The position numbers were made by a program, and so were the translations under genes. 64,000 nt of DNA from Novosphingobium album (ex Hu et al. 2023) (GTDB taxonomy: Bacteria; Pseudomonadota; Alphaproteobacteria; Sphingomonadales; Sphingomonadaceae). The notes below the pieces were generated by a model. The model did not search any database. It worked only from the letters and a program-made list of their open reading frames with translations, and was not told the DNA's origin. Location of the stretch: assembly GCF_022832385.1 (NCBI RefSeq), contig NZ_JALHLE010000019.1, positions 103,233 to 167,232 of the forward strand, in the 5' to 3' direction. Positions 42,569-51,454 of the stretch are shown here, piece after piece; position 1 is the stretch's first letter, and each line of letters begins with the position of its first letter.

Positions 42569-42611
42569 CTTATCCGATAACAACAGACTCACGATCAAAA
42601 GAGGTGTGGGA

Positions 42612-44030
42612 GTGCTCAAATCAGCTGACGGCGGCCTTCGGCCGGTACCGTTTCCGATCGACGATCCAGAGCGGATCCCGGCAAAGCGCTATTACGATGC
42701 CGAATTCTATCAGGCGGAGCTTGACCACCTCTGGCCGCACGCCTGGCAGATGGCGTGCCGGCTCGAACAGATTCCCGAAGTGGGAGACTGGGTCGAATAC
42801 AGCAACGTCGGCAAGTCGGTCATCGTCGTGCGCACGGAAAGCGGCATCAAGGCCTGGCACAATGCCTGCCGCCACCGCGGCGTGCCCTTTGCAGGCGGCA
42901 CCACGATTGGCTGCTCGCACGCCAGCGCGCACGGCAATTGCTCTAAGAAGGGCTTCGTCTGCCCGTTCCACGGCTGGCGCTGGAACATGGATGGCGAAAA
43001 CACGCTCGTCTACGCCAAGCACATCTTCAGCGAGCGGCAGCTCGACGACGACATCAACCTCGTCCCCTGCCGCGTGGAAACCTTCGGCGGCTGCGCGTGG
43101 ATCAACCACGACGACGATGCCCCGGCCCTGCGCGAAACGCTGGGTCCGGTGGCGGACCGGCTGGAAGCCAATGGCCTCGCCAACGTGCGCGCCGAATGGC
43201 ACTACGGCACGGTGCTCCCGGCCAACTGGAAGATCGCCATGGAAGCCTTCATGGAAGGCTACCACGTGCTGCAGACACACCCGCAGCTGCACTACCGCAC
43301 GCCGGAACTCTACACGGAACGCTACGGCGGCATCGACGATGTGAAGACCGCCCCAACGCCGACCAACATCGCGGAAATGATCGAAGCCCAGCTCGACGGC
43401 ATGAAGCTGCTGAGCGACGGCATGGCCGGCATGATCCACGCCAAGGAAGTCGAAATCGCGCGCGGCGTGCCGATCGACAACCTGCCCGAAGACCCGATGC
43501 TGGCCATGCAGACCTGGTTCGGCATGGTGCTCGCGGCGATCACCCAGACCCTGCGCGAGCGGGGTGAGGACATTCCCGATCTGCTGGCGGTCAAGCAGTC
43601 CGATCCGGTCAATGCCGTGGAATTCCTGTTCCCGCATTACTTCCTGCTGCCGACCTTCACCTCGTTCTCGGCGTACCGCATCCGGCCGCTCGGCCCGGAA
43701 AGCTGCTTTTTCGAGATCTGGTCGCTGACCCATTTCCCCGAAGGCCAGGAGCCCGAGCCGGTCATGGAGCCGACCGTTCTGCCCTACGACAGCCCGGACT
43801 TCCCGCCGATCCCGCGCCAGGACTATTCGAACATTCCGATCCAGCAGGCAGGGATGCACGCCGACGGGTTCGAATTCATGCGCCTGTCTGGCGACGTCGA
43901 AGGCCTGATCAGCAACTACCAGCGCATCATCGACGGTTACCTTGCCGGACAGCCGGGCGAAAAGCTGGCCAAGGCCACCCACAAGCTCGGCAACAATTTC
44001 GACGGCAAGATCGAAGACCTCGGCTTCTGA
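42612..44030 (+). CDS. Rieske non-haem iron oxygenase, large subunit
   Basis: A 472-residue oxygenase alpha subunit. The Rieske ligands are C-x-H in CRHRG (about 87-91) and C-x2-H in CPFHGW (about 117-122). The spacer is 28 residues instead of the 18 seen in the 14490 protein, and contains two extra cysteines in GCSHASAHGNCSKK. The mononuclear iron site is MEAFMEGYHVLQTHP (about 211-225). The start is a GTG at 42612 preceded by AGAGGTG; no ATG fits. No beta subunit is adjacent. A clear terminator follows at 44077. The separate promoter suggests regulation independent of the other Rieske genes. Confidence 0.9.
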   Translation: MLKSADGGLRPVPFPIDDPERIPAKRYYDAEFYQAELDHLWPHAWQMACRLEQIPEVGDWVEYSNVGKSVIVVRTESGIKAWHNACRHRGVPFAGGTTIGCSHASAHGNCSKKGFVCPFHGWRWNMDGENTLVYAKHIFSERQLDDDINLVPCRVETFGGCAWINHDDDAPALRETLGPVADRLEANGLANVRAEWHYGTVLPANWKIAMEAFMEGYHVLQTHPQLHYRTPELYTERYGGIDDVKTAPTPTNIAEMIEAQLDGMKLLSDGMAGMIHAKEVEIARGVPIDNLPEDPMLAMQTWFGMVLAAITQTLRERGEDIPDLLAVKQSDPVNAVEFLFPHYFLLPTFTSFSAYRIRPLGPESCFFEIWSLTHFPEGQEPEPVMEPTVLPYDSPDFPPIPRQDYSNIPIQQAGMHADGFEFMRLSGDVEGLISNYQRIIDGYLAGQPGEKLAKATHKLGNNFDGKIEDLGF

Positions 44031-44076
44031 ACGAACGCCGCCGGGGCCACGGGCCACGCGGTCAGCCTCAAAAAAA

Positions 44077-44107
44077 GGGCGGTGGCAGGATTGCCATCGC
44101 CCTTTTT
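44077..44107 (+). terminator. Rho-independent terminator
   Basis: GGGCGGTGGCA (44077-44087) pairs with TGCCATCGCCC (44092-44102) across a GGAT loop with one G-U pair, followed by TTTTT. It is 47 bases after the stop of the second Rieske gene, and the A run before the stem could let it serve the convergent LysR gene as well. Confidence 0.9.
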
Positions 44108-44167
44108 ACTTGTCCGTCTCCGCCGGAGAATGAGGATGGCCCGCAGCGCCGGTTCACTGCGCCAGCG

Positions 44168-44977
44168 TCAAGCTCCGGCGGTCAGCGCCGCGACCAGCGC
44201 CTTGACCTTTTTCTGGCGCCACTGCGGCAGCGGTGCCACCAGCCAGTAGCCGCGGCGGCACGGTGTATCGATCGCAGTGACCGGGGCAGCGGGGAGACCC
44301 GCGGTCAGCAGAGCGGGTACGCGCACCTGCCCCAGCCCCGCCAATGCCGCGGCGATCGCCTGCCCGGCATCAGCGACCATGACCGGCGGCTTGTCCTCCT
44401 CCCCGTCGCTGTCGGCGGACGCGGCATCGCTGCCTTCCGGCGCGGGATCGCCCGGCCAGCCGATCCAGGGCCCTTCGCCAACCATGACCCAGTCCGGATC
44501 GCCCAGCGGCACGCCTTCCAGCTCGCCGGGCCCATCCGTCCAGCGCACGGCGATATCGAGATTGGCTTCGGTAAAATCGGTCATCTCGCCGTCCACCAGC
44601 ACGAAGCGCACCTCCGGATTTTCCGCCCGGAACGCAGCGAGACGCGGCGCCAGCCAGGCAGCGAAGAATTCGCGCGGCGCGGCAATGGTATAGACGTGGC
44701 TCGACTGGCTGGCCTGCATCGCCTGAACCGCATCCTCGAAATGAAGGAAGCCGGTGCGAAGGGCAGCCAGGCCGGCCCCCGCCTCGTCGGTGAGTTCCAG
44801 CCCCTTGCTGGTGCGGCGGAACAGGACGACGCCGAGCAGGTCTTCCAGCGCGCGGATCTGCTGGCCCACGGCGGCAGGCGTCACCGCCAGTTCGTCCGCC
44901 GCGCGCGTGAACGAAAGATGCCGCGCGGCCGCGTCGAACACGCGAAGGGCGTTGAGGGGCAGATGCGTGCGCTTCAT
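44168..44977 (-). CDS. LysR family transcriptional regulator (GcvA-like)
   Basis: A 269-residue LysR regulator with the GcvA-like start MKRTHLPLNALRVFDAAARH. The helix-turn-helix is SFTRAADELAVTPAAVGQQIR (about 22-42, quoted in part). The effector domain is slightly short and has an acidic insertion, APEGSDAASADSDGEEDK, in place of the usual loop near 180-200. It converges with the second Rieske gene. It may regulate that gene or an unlinked target; the inducer is unknown. Confidence 0.88.
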   Translation of the reverse strand: MKRTHLPLNALRVFDAAARHLSFTRAADELAVTPAAVGQQIRALEDLLGVVLFRRTSKGLELTDEAGAGLAALRTGFLHFEDAVQAMQASQSSHVYTIAAPREFFAAWLAPRLAAFRAENPEVRFVLVDGEMTDFTEANLDIAVRWTDGPGELEGVPLGDPDWVMVGEGPWIGWPGDPAPEGSDAASADSDGEEDKPPVMVADAGQAIAAALAGLGQVRVPALLTAGLPAAPVTAIDTPCRRGYWLVAPLPQWRQKKVKALVAALTAGA

Positions 44978-45115
44978 GCCGCTTCCCTATGCCGCACGGA
45001 CGCGCAGGGCAACGAAGTTCCTGTTGCAGGGAAGAAACGGGGCACGAGAATACCGGGGTGCCGAGCTTGTGGCCAACCCTGCCTGCCGTCGAATCGCTCC
45101 TCACGGCGTGGCAAA

Positions 45116-45514
45116 TCACCCTGCCGTGGCGGGGGCGGCCAGCGGGAAAAACGGAATCAGTGCCTTGAACTCCACACCATCGGTGCGACGGAAGGTGTAG
45201 TACCCCTCCATCGAACCCTGCGGCGTCGAGAGCGGACAACCCGAGACGTAGTCATGGCTGGCGCCGGGACGCAGCACTGGCTGTTCTCCCACCACGCCCT
45301 CGCCATCGACGACGCTGACATCGCCATTGCCATCGGTGATACGCCAGTGGCGCGAGATCAGCTGCATCGTGTGCGGCGTGTCGTTCTCAATGCGGATATG
45401 ATAGACCCAGAACCACTTGCCCGCCTCGATGCGTGATTGCTCGGGCAGAAAATTGACGGCGACGCGAACCGTAACGCCATCAGTGAGTGCGGTATGCTGG
45501 AACAGTTCCTTCAT
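45116..45514 (-). CDS. apaG: ApaG domain protein
   Basis: A 132-residue ApaG protein, a beta-sandwich (FN3-like) domain also called DUF525. Typical blocks are WFWVYHIRIEN (about 36-46), LISRHWRITDGNGDVSVVDGEGVVGEQP (about 53-80, quoted by its ends) and GSMEGYYTFRR. The ATG at 45514 gives MKELFQHT, the usual family start; the frame extends 11 codons upstream. ApaG sits near metZ in many alphaproteobacteria, and here only the histidine kinase gene separates them. Its cellular role is not well defined. Confidence 0.9.
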   Translation of the reverse strand: MKELFQHTALTDGVTVRVAVNFLPEQSRIEAGKWFWVYHIRIENDTPHTMQLISRHWRITDGNGDVSVVDGEGVVGEQPVLRPGASHDYVSGCPLSTPQGSMEGYYTFRRTDGVEFKALIPFFPLAAPATAG

Positions 45515-45594
45515 GGTAGGAACAAGCCTAACGGCGAATCCGCGCACCTACAACCGCTTTGCTGTCCTGCGCTGTGCACGCCACCACGGCAGCG

Positions 45595-46950
45595 TCACAG
45601 GATCGAAGGAGCCGCGCATTCCAGGGCCCAGCGGAACCCTTCTGGCGGGTATTCGGTCACGATTTCGGCATCAAGCTTGACCCGCGGCACATCCACGATG
45701 ATGCGCGTACCGAAGCCCTTGCGCTGCGGCTCGATGGCGGGCGGACCGCCCTCTTCCGTCCAGGCAATGCGAAAGCGGGCATCCCTGCCGTCCCCTTCGA
45801 GTGACCAGCCTATCGCGACTCGTCCCTCCGGCACCGAAAGCGCGCCATACTTGACGGCGTTGGTACCCATTTCATGGAACGCCATGGCCAGCGCCTCTGC
45901 CGCACCGGGAGAAAGCTTTACCTCCGGCCCCGCGGAGGTGATCTGCGCCCGTGCCTCGCCCAGCGAACGTAGCTGTGCCTCCACCATCTCTCGCACGGGA
46001 ATGCGCGACCAGGCCCGCCGCACCAGCACGTCCTGATTCGCGGCAAGGCCGCGAATGCGTTGTTCCAGGCGGTCGATGAAGTCAGAGTTGTCGATGTCGG
46101 AACGCCGTGCCAGCGACTGAACCACTGCTAGCATGTTCTTGCTACGGTGGTTCACTTCCTGAAGCAGCAGCTCAATCTGCTCTTCCGCATCACGCATCTC
46201 GGTCACATCGGTATTGGTGCCGAACCAGTAGAGCAGCGCGCCATTCTCGTCCCGGATGGGCTTGGCGCGCGAAAGAAACCAGCGCCATTCCCCGTCCGCG
46301 CCACGTAGCGGAAAGGTGTCTTCCCAATCCTCTCCGGATTCGAAGTGGCTGGAGATCTTTTCAACCACGGCGTCCACGTGATCGGGATGATGCACCGCCT
46401 TCCAGCCCCAGCCTTCCATCTGCTCGAGCGTGGTGCCGGTGTAGTCGAACCAGCGCTTGTTGTACCAGAAGATCCAGCCGTCACTGTCGGCGATCCAGGC
46501 GAGCTGGCTCATGTTGTCGGCCAACAGGCGGAACCGGGCCTCGCTCAGGGCCAGTTGATCCTTGATGCTGATGCTCTCGGACATGTCGCGCGCGATCTTG
46601 CTGGCCGCGACCACCCTGCCCTCGGCATCGCGCACCGGAGACACGGTAACGGCGACGCTGACGAGGCTGCCGTCCTTGCGCTGGCGGAGCGTCTCGAACG
46701 AGGGCATCCGCTCGCCCCGGCTGATGCGGGCGATAATCGCGTCTTCCTCGTCCAGCCGGTCCTGCGGGATCAGGGTGCGCACATTGCGCCCGATGATCTC
46801 GTCGGCGGGCCAGCCGAAAATCCGTTCGGCGGCCGCGTTCCAGCTCAGGATGCGGCCATCCAGCGCCTTGCCTACAATCGCGTCGTCGCTCGATTCAACG
46901 ATCGCGGCGAGCAGCGCCGCGGGATCCGCTCCGGGATCGATCGCGTTCAG
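45595..46950 (-). CDS. PAS-domain HWE-type sensor histidine kinase, non-ATG start
   Basis: A 451-residue cytoplasmic sensor kinase. The first PAS domain (about 10-120) includes ESSDDAIVGKALDGRILSWN and a second PAS-PAC (about 140-260) includes WIADSDGWIFWYNKRW. The HWE kinase core has phospho-acceptor EVNHRSKNM, the N box HEMGTNAVKYGAL, and the W-x-E of IAWTEEGGPP that names the family. No ATG, GTG or TTG exists before the first PAS domain. A CTG at 46950 overlapping the metZ stop (CTCTGA) has AAGG 8-11 bases upstream. The GTG at 46782 would delete half of the first PAS. It likely feeds a general stress or light/redox response. Confidence 0.85.
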   Translation of the reverse strand: MNAIDPGADPAALLAAIVESSDDAIVGKALDGRILSWNAAAERIFGWPADEIIGRNVRTLIPQDRLDEEDAIIARISRGERMPSFETLRQRKDGSLVSVAVTVSPVRDAEGRVVAASKIARDMSESISIKDQLALSEARFRLLADNMSQLAWIADSDGWIFWYNKRWFDYTGTTLEQMEGWGWKAVHHPDHVDAVVEKISSHFESGEDWEDTFPLRGADGEWRWFLSRAKPIRDENGALLYWFGTNTDVTEMRDAEEQIELLLQEVNHRSKNMLAVVQSLARRSDIDNSDFIDRLEQRIRGLAANQDVLVRRAWSRIPVREMVEAQLRSLGEARAQITSAGPEVKLSPGAAEALAMAFHEMGTNAVKYGALSVPEGRVAIGWSLEGDGRDARFRIAWTEEGGPPAIEPQRKGFGTRIIVDVPRVKLDAEIVTEYPPEGFRWALECAAPSIL

Positions 46951-48155
46951 AGACCGGCCTTGCTCAGGGCCTGGTCAAGGTCCTCGATCAGATCGTCGGC
47001 GTCTTCAAGGCCGACATTGATGCGCAGCATGCCTTCGCCGATCCCCATAGCTTCGCGGCCTTCCGGCCCCATGTTGTGGTGCGTCGTGGAGGCAGGATGG
47101 CACATCAGCGACCGAGAGTCTCCGATGTTGTTCGAGATGTCGATGAGCTGAAGCGCATCGAGCAGTGCATGAGCCTGCTCACGCCCGCCGTCGAGCACGA
47201 AGCTGAAGATCGGGCCGCAGGCATCCATCTGCTTCTGCGCGAGCGCCTGCTGCGGATGGCTGTCGAGCCAGGGATGCAGGATCACCGGCACGCGCCCTTC
47301 GAGGAATTGGCCGACCTTGAGCGCGTTCTCGCTCTGCTTCTTCGCGCGCAGGTCCAGCGTCTCCAGCCCCTTGAGCACGACCCAGGCGTTGAAGGGGGAA
47401 AGGTTCGGCCCGGTGTTGCGCTGGAACGGCAGCAGCTTGTCGTTGATGAATTCCTCGCTGCCGCAGACGGCACCCGCAAGCACGCGCCCCTGCCCGTCCA
47501 TCAGCTTGGTAGCCGAATAGGCAACCACGTCGATGCCGAATTCCATCGGGCGCTGCAGCGCAGGCGAACAGAAGGCATTGTCGACGACAGTGGTGATACC
47601 ATGGGCCTTGGCGATGTTTGCGATCGCTTCGAGATCTGCCACGTCCATCGTCGGATTGGCGGGGGTCTCGAAGAAGAACACCTTGGTGTTGGGGCGGATC
47701 GCGGCTTCCCACGCGGCGGTATCGCGCGCGTCGATGACGGTCACGTCGATGCCGAAGCGCGGCAGCAGGCTGTCGCCCAGCCAGCGGCAAGAGCCGAACG
47801 CGGCACGGGCCGAAACCATGTGGTCGCCCGCCGAAAGCTGGCACAGCAGCGCCGCTGTCATCGCCGCCATGCCCGAGGCCTGCGTCCGGCACGCCTCGGC
47901 ACCTTCAAGCAGCGCGATCCGCTCTTCCAGCATCGCCACGGTCGGGTTCTGGAGGCGCGAGTAGGTCATGCCATCCTGCTCGCCGGCAAAGCGCGCGGCG
48001 ACAGTCGCGGCGTCATCATAGGAATAGCCCGAGGTGAGGAAGAGCGCCTCGCTCGTCTCGCCCATTTCGGAACGCCAGGTGCCGCCGCGGATTGCGCGGG
48101 TGGCGGGGCGCCAGTTGCGGGTCTGGGTGCGGTCCTGTCCGGTCGTGCGTTTCAT
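46947..48155 (-). CDS. metZ: O-succinylhomoserine sulfhydrylase
   Basis: A 402-residue PLP enzyme of the Cys/Met metabolism family that makes homocysteine from O-succinylhomoserine and sulfide. The PLP lysine is in VVAYSATKLMDGQGR (about 201-215), preceded by VVDNAFCSPALQRP. N-terminal RAIRGGTWRSEMGETSEALF (about 19-38) and the C-terminal SRSLMCHPASTTHHNM are characteristic. The ATG at 48155 follows AGAGGCC. It is divergent from the PMT gene 95 bases away and upstream of the HWE kinase, whose frame begins inside its stop codon. A cystathionine synthase is less likely given the metZ/apaG neighbourhood. Confidence 0.93.
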   Translation of the reverse strand: MKRTTGQDRTQTRNWRPATRAIRGGTWRSEMGETSEALFLTSGYSYDDAATVAARFAGEQDGMTYSRLQNPTVAMLEERIALLEGAEACRTQASGMAAMTAALLCQLSAGDHMVSARAAFGSCRWLGDSLLPRFGIDVTVIDARDTAAWEAAIRPNTKVFFFETPANPTMDVADLEAIANIAKAHGITTVVDNAFCSPALQRPMEFGIDVVAYSATKLMDGQGRVLAGAVCGSEEFINDKLLPFQRNTGPNLSPFNAWVVLKGLETLDLRAKKQSENALKVGQFLEGRVPVILHPWLDSHPQQALAQKQMDACGPIFSFVLDGGREQAHALLDALQLIDISNNIGDSRSLMCHPASTTHHNMGPEGREAMGIGEGMLRINVGLEDADDLIEDLDQALSKAGL

Positions 48156-48250
48156 GATTTCGGCCTCTAGGAGCGCGTGGGGATCAAGGCAAGCGGTTGC
48201 CGTGCAAGCGCTCTTGCGGAGAGCCGCGTTCGTGCTATCCCGCACAACCA

Positions 48251-49534
48251 ATGCCGCTATCCCCCCGACAAGCCCGAGACCCGATCGGCTGGTGCCTGGG
48301 CATCACCGCGCTTTTCCTCACGCTGGCGCTGTGGCGGCTGGAAATCCCGTCGGCATACTATTTCGACGAGGTGCACTATGTCCCGGCCTCGCTCAAGCTG
48401 CTGGACCTGATCCCCGCCAACCGCGAACATCCGATGTTCGGCAAGGAAGTGATCGCCGCCTGCATCCATTTCCTCGGCGACCGGCCGCTCGCATGGCGGC
48501 TGGGGCCGGTGCTTTTCGGCACGCTCGGCCTGTTCGGCTTCTCGCGCCTGATCTGGCATCTCTCGCGCCGCCGCGCGGCAACGCTGGCGGCCACCGCCCT
48601 GCTCGCGACCAACTGCATGTGGTTCATCCAGAGCCGCATCGCCATGCTCGACATGGTGGAAGCCGGGATGTGCATGGTAGGCCTATGGCAGTTCGCCGCG
48701 GCGCTGCGCGCCCGCTCGACCAGCGGCGCGCGCTTTCATCTGGTGCTGAGCGGCATAGCGCTCGGCCTTTCGCTCGGTGCGAAATGGAGCAGCGCTCCGG
48801 CGCTGATGATGCCTGGCCTCGCCTTCCTGATCCTGCGCATCCGCGAGCGCGGCGTGTTCATCGTCGGCCGCAAGGGCGCCGGGCCGATCAAGGGCGTTTC
48901 TCTGGCCGAGGCTGTGCTGTGGCTGGGTCTGTTGCCGCTGGCAGTGTACTGGCTGACGTTCCTGCCCGCGATGTTCTACAGCGACCGACCGGTGAACCCG
49001 CTCGATTTCATCGGCCACCACGAATACATGATCAGGCTACAGGACAGCGTGAAGAAGCCGCATCCCTACCAGAGCCTGTGGTATCAGTGGGTCGTGAACT
49101 GGCGGGCGATCTGGTACCTGTTCAAGGACGTGGACGGCGCCCAGCGTGGCATCGTCATGCTCGGCAATCCGTTCTCGATGCTCGCGGGGCTGGTGGCGCT
49201 GCTGTGGGGCCTGTGGGCCATGCTCATCCGGCGCCGCGCCGACGCGCTGGCGCTGATCGTGCTTTATGCCGCGTGCCTTGCCATGTGGGCGCTCAACGGC
49301 AAGCCGGTGCAGTTCTACTACCACTACCTGCTGCCGGGCGCCTTCCTGATGGGGCTGATGGGCCTGTGGCTCGACGTGCTGTGGCAGCGCCGATACCGCT
49401 GGCGCTGGGTGGCGACGGGCTCGATGGCGCTCTCGCTGCTGATGTTCGCGGTGTTCTACCCGATCATCTCTGCCGCCCCGCTGCCCTACAAGGACGCCTA
49501 CAACCTGTGGATGTGGCTGCCGAGCTGGCGTTAG
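48251..49534 (+). CDS. Dolichyl-phosphate-mannose-protein mannosyltransferase-like (GT39/PMT)
   Basis: A 427-residue multi-pass membrane glycosyltransferase of the PMT (GT39) family. The catalytic-type acidic pair is AYYFDEVHYVPASLKLL in the first loop (about 35-51), followed by NREHPMFGKEVIAACIHFLGDRPLAWRL with the conserved HP-G-K block. About ten membrane segments follow. It starts at ATG 48251. Related bacterial enzymes put mannose on exported proteins or other glycans using a polyprenyl-phosphate-mannose donor. The GT2-GtrA protein at 52048 could make or flip such a donor. It is divergent from metZ. Confidence 0.88.
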   Translation: MPLSPRQARDPIGWCLGITALFLTLALWRLEIPSAYYFDEVHYVPASLKLLDLIPANREHPMFGKEVIAACIHFLGDRPLAWRLGPVLFGTLGLFGFSRLIWHLSRRRAATLAATALLATNCMWFIQSRIAMLDMVEAGMCMVGLWQFAAALRARSTSGARFHLVLSGIALGLSLGAKWSSAPALMMPGLAFLILRIRERGVFIVGRKGAGPIKGVSLAEAVLWLGLLPLAVYWLTFLPAMFYSDRPVNPLDFIGHHEYMIRLQDSVKKPHPYQSLWYQWVVNWRAIWYLFKDVDGAQRGIVMLGNPFSMLAGLVALLWGLWAMLIRRRADALALIVLYAACLAMWALNGKPVQFYYHYLLPGAFLMGLMGLWLDVLWQRRYRWRWVATGSMALSLLMFAVFYPIISAAPLPYKDAYNLWMWLPSWR

Positions 49535-49800
49535 AGGACCAGGACAGCCAACACCGCGCAGAGAATTTCATCCAACCGGTGGGAGCCCCGAGCAAGCGCT
49601 GGCCCTAGCGGCCAGCTGCGATCGGGACGCCGATTTGCCAAGCCGCATGGACAAAAAGCCGCAGGCAAGCAGGCGTAAACATCGATAACGTTGTTCTGAC
49701 AGCACCGGGTTTTCCCCGACGCTGTCTAAGGTTTGTCCCGATCATGACCTGCTGGTCCAGAGCCTAGAACTACCGCCTACATCCTCGACAGGAGAGTTCC

Positions 49801-51261
49801 ATGCCCAAGGCCAAGCCCAACATACTTGTCATCTTCGGTGACGATATCGGCTATTGGAACGTCAGTTCCTTTGGCGGCGATACAATGGGCGTATCGACGC
49901 CCCACATCGACAGCATCGGCGAGGACGGGATCAAGCTCACCTCATTCTATGCCCAGCCCTCTTGCACGGCAGGGCGGGCCGCTTTCATCACTGGTCAGAT
50001 GCCTGCGCGCACCGGCCTTACGACTGTGGGCTGTGCCGGTGCGCCGCAAGGCATGTCCGACAAGGACCCGACGATCGCGCAAATCCTCAAGATGCATGGC
50101 TATGCCACCGCGCAGTTCGGCAAGAACCACCTTGGCGACCGCGAGGAACACCTGCCGCACCGTCACGGCTTCGACGAGTTCTTCGGCAACCTCTATCACC
50201 TCAACGCCAACGAGGATCCGGAAGATCCGGACCGCCCGCAGACCAGGGAATTTGCAGACCAATGGAACGTGCGCGGCATGGTGTCGGGCACAGCCGATGG
50301 CCCGACCAAGGACGAGGGGCCACTGACGACCGAACGCATGAAGACGCTGGACGACGAAATCGTCGCCAAGTCGTGCAATTTCATGGAACGGCAGGTCAAG
50401 GCGGATACGCCCTTCTTCATCTGGCACTGTGCGAGCCGCATGCACGTGTTCACGCACCTGCTGGATGAACGAAAGGGCGTTTCCCGCGCTTCGCAGGCTG
50501 ACATCTACGGCGATGGCCTTGCCGAGCACGACGGACACGTTGGCCAGCTTCTCGCCAAGCTGGACGAACTGGGCATCACCGAGGATACTATCGTCGTCTA
50601 CACCACCGACAACGGTGCCTACCAGTACATGTGGCCCGAGGGTGGTACCTCGCCGTTCCGCGGCGACAAGGGCACGACCTGGGAAGGCGGCGTGCGCGTG
50701 CCCTGCGTGATCCGCTATCCGGGCAAGATCCCGGCCGGGCAGGTCAGTTCCGAAATCGTTGCCATGGAGGACTTCTTCATGACCTTCGCGGCGCTTGTCG
50801 GTATGCCGGACATCGACAAGAAGCTGAAGCAGGGCGTCGAGCACGAGGGCAAGAAGTACAAGGTCCACCTTGACGGCTACGACCAGACCGCGCTGTTCAC
50901 CGGCAAGGGCCCCTCGGCGCGCAAACACTATTTCTACTACGACGAGACCAATCTGGCCGCAGTCCGCTATGGCCCGTGGAAGGTGACGATCGCGGCGAAG
51001 ATGGAAGGCAAGTGGGACAACCCGCTGGTCCATCTCGGACGGCCGATGATTACGAATATCCTGATGGACCCGTTCGAACGGCAGTGGGGCGACGTCAACC
51101 GCAAGCTGGCCGAGCACAAGGGCTGGGTCTTGCTGCCGATCATCGACTTCATGACCAAGCACGTGATGACCTTCGCGGAATTCCCGCCACGGCAGGAGGC
51201 GATGTCTGGTGACTTCTCGAAGCTGATCGAGAAGTTCAAGGAACACGCGTCGCAGGATTAA
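49801..51261 (+). CDS. Sulfatase (arylsulfatase type) with CTAGR motif
   Basis: A 486-residue sulfatase of the alkaline phosphatase superfamily. Metal ligands begin with VIFGDDIGYWN (aspartates 14-15). The formylglycine site is CTAGR at 55-59 (PSCTAGRAAFITGQ), C-x-A-x-R rather than the commoner C-x-P-x-R. FGKNHLGDREEHLPHRHGFD (about 109-128) and TTDNGAYQYMWPEGG (about 272-286) supply further ligands. There is no signal peptide, so it is cytoplasmic. No maturation enzyme is in the window. The preceding 266-base gap has an imperfect GACAGC/GCTGTC repeat at 49698-49726. The substrate is an unknown sulfate ester. Confidence 0.9.
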   Translation: MPKAKPNILVIFGDDIGYWNVSSFGGDTMGVSTPHIDSIGEDGIKLTSFYAQPSCTAGRAAFITGQMPARTGLTTVGCAGAPQGMSDKDPTIAQILKMHGYATAQFGKNHLGDREEHLPHRHGFDEFFGNLYHLNANEDPEDPDRPQTREFADQWNVRGMVSGTADGPTKDEGPLTTERMKTLDDEIVAKSCNFMERQVKADTPFFIWHCASRMHVFTHLLDERKGVSRASQADIYGDGLAEHDGHVGQLLAKLDELGITEDTIVVYTTDNGAYQYMWPEGGTSPFRGDKGTTWEGGVRVPCVIRYPGKIPAGQVSSEIVAMEDFFMTFAALVGMPDIDKKLKQGVEHEGKKYKVHLDGYDQTALFTGKGPSARKHYFYYDETNLAAVRYGPWKVTIAAKMEGKWDNPLVHLGRPMITNILMDPFERQWGDVNRKLAEHKGWVLLPIIDFMTKHVMTFAEFPPRQEAMSGDFSKLIEKFKEHASQD

Positions 51262-51454
51262 TGACCGGTAGCGCTGCGGGAAGAGCCCTGCAGCGGATGC
51301 TGCAGGTCAATAGTTGGACGTCCGCAATGTCGGCGTGTCCGGCAAGTCCGCTTTGGCATCGGTATCTGCCATGGCAGCCTGCATTATTACCGCCAGCGCC
51401 TGGGCATGCCGGAACCTCCCTGCCCCACAGGAGACAGGGAGGCTGCCATCCAGC

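Noticed and set aside
46782..46784. GTG at 46782 as the start of the histidine kinase
   Set aside because: It would cut through the first PAS domain, whose coding sequence clearly continues upstream to the metZ stop.
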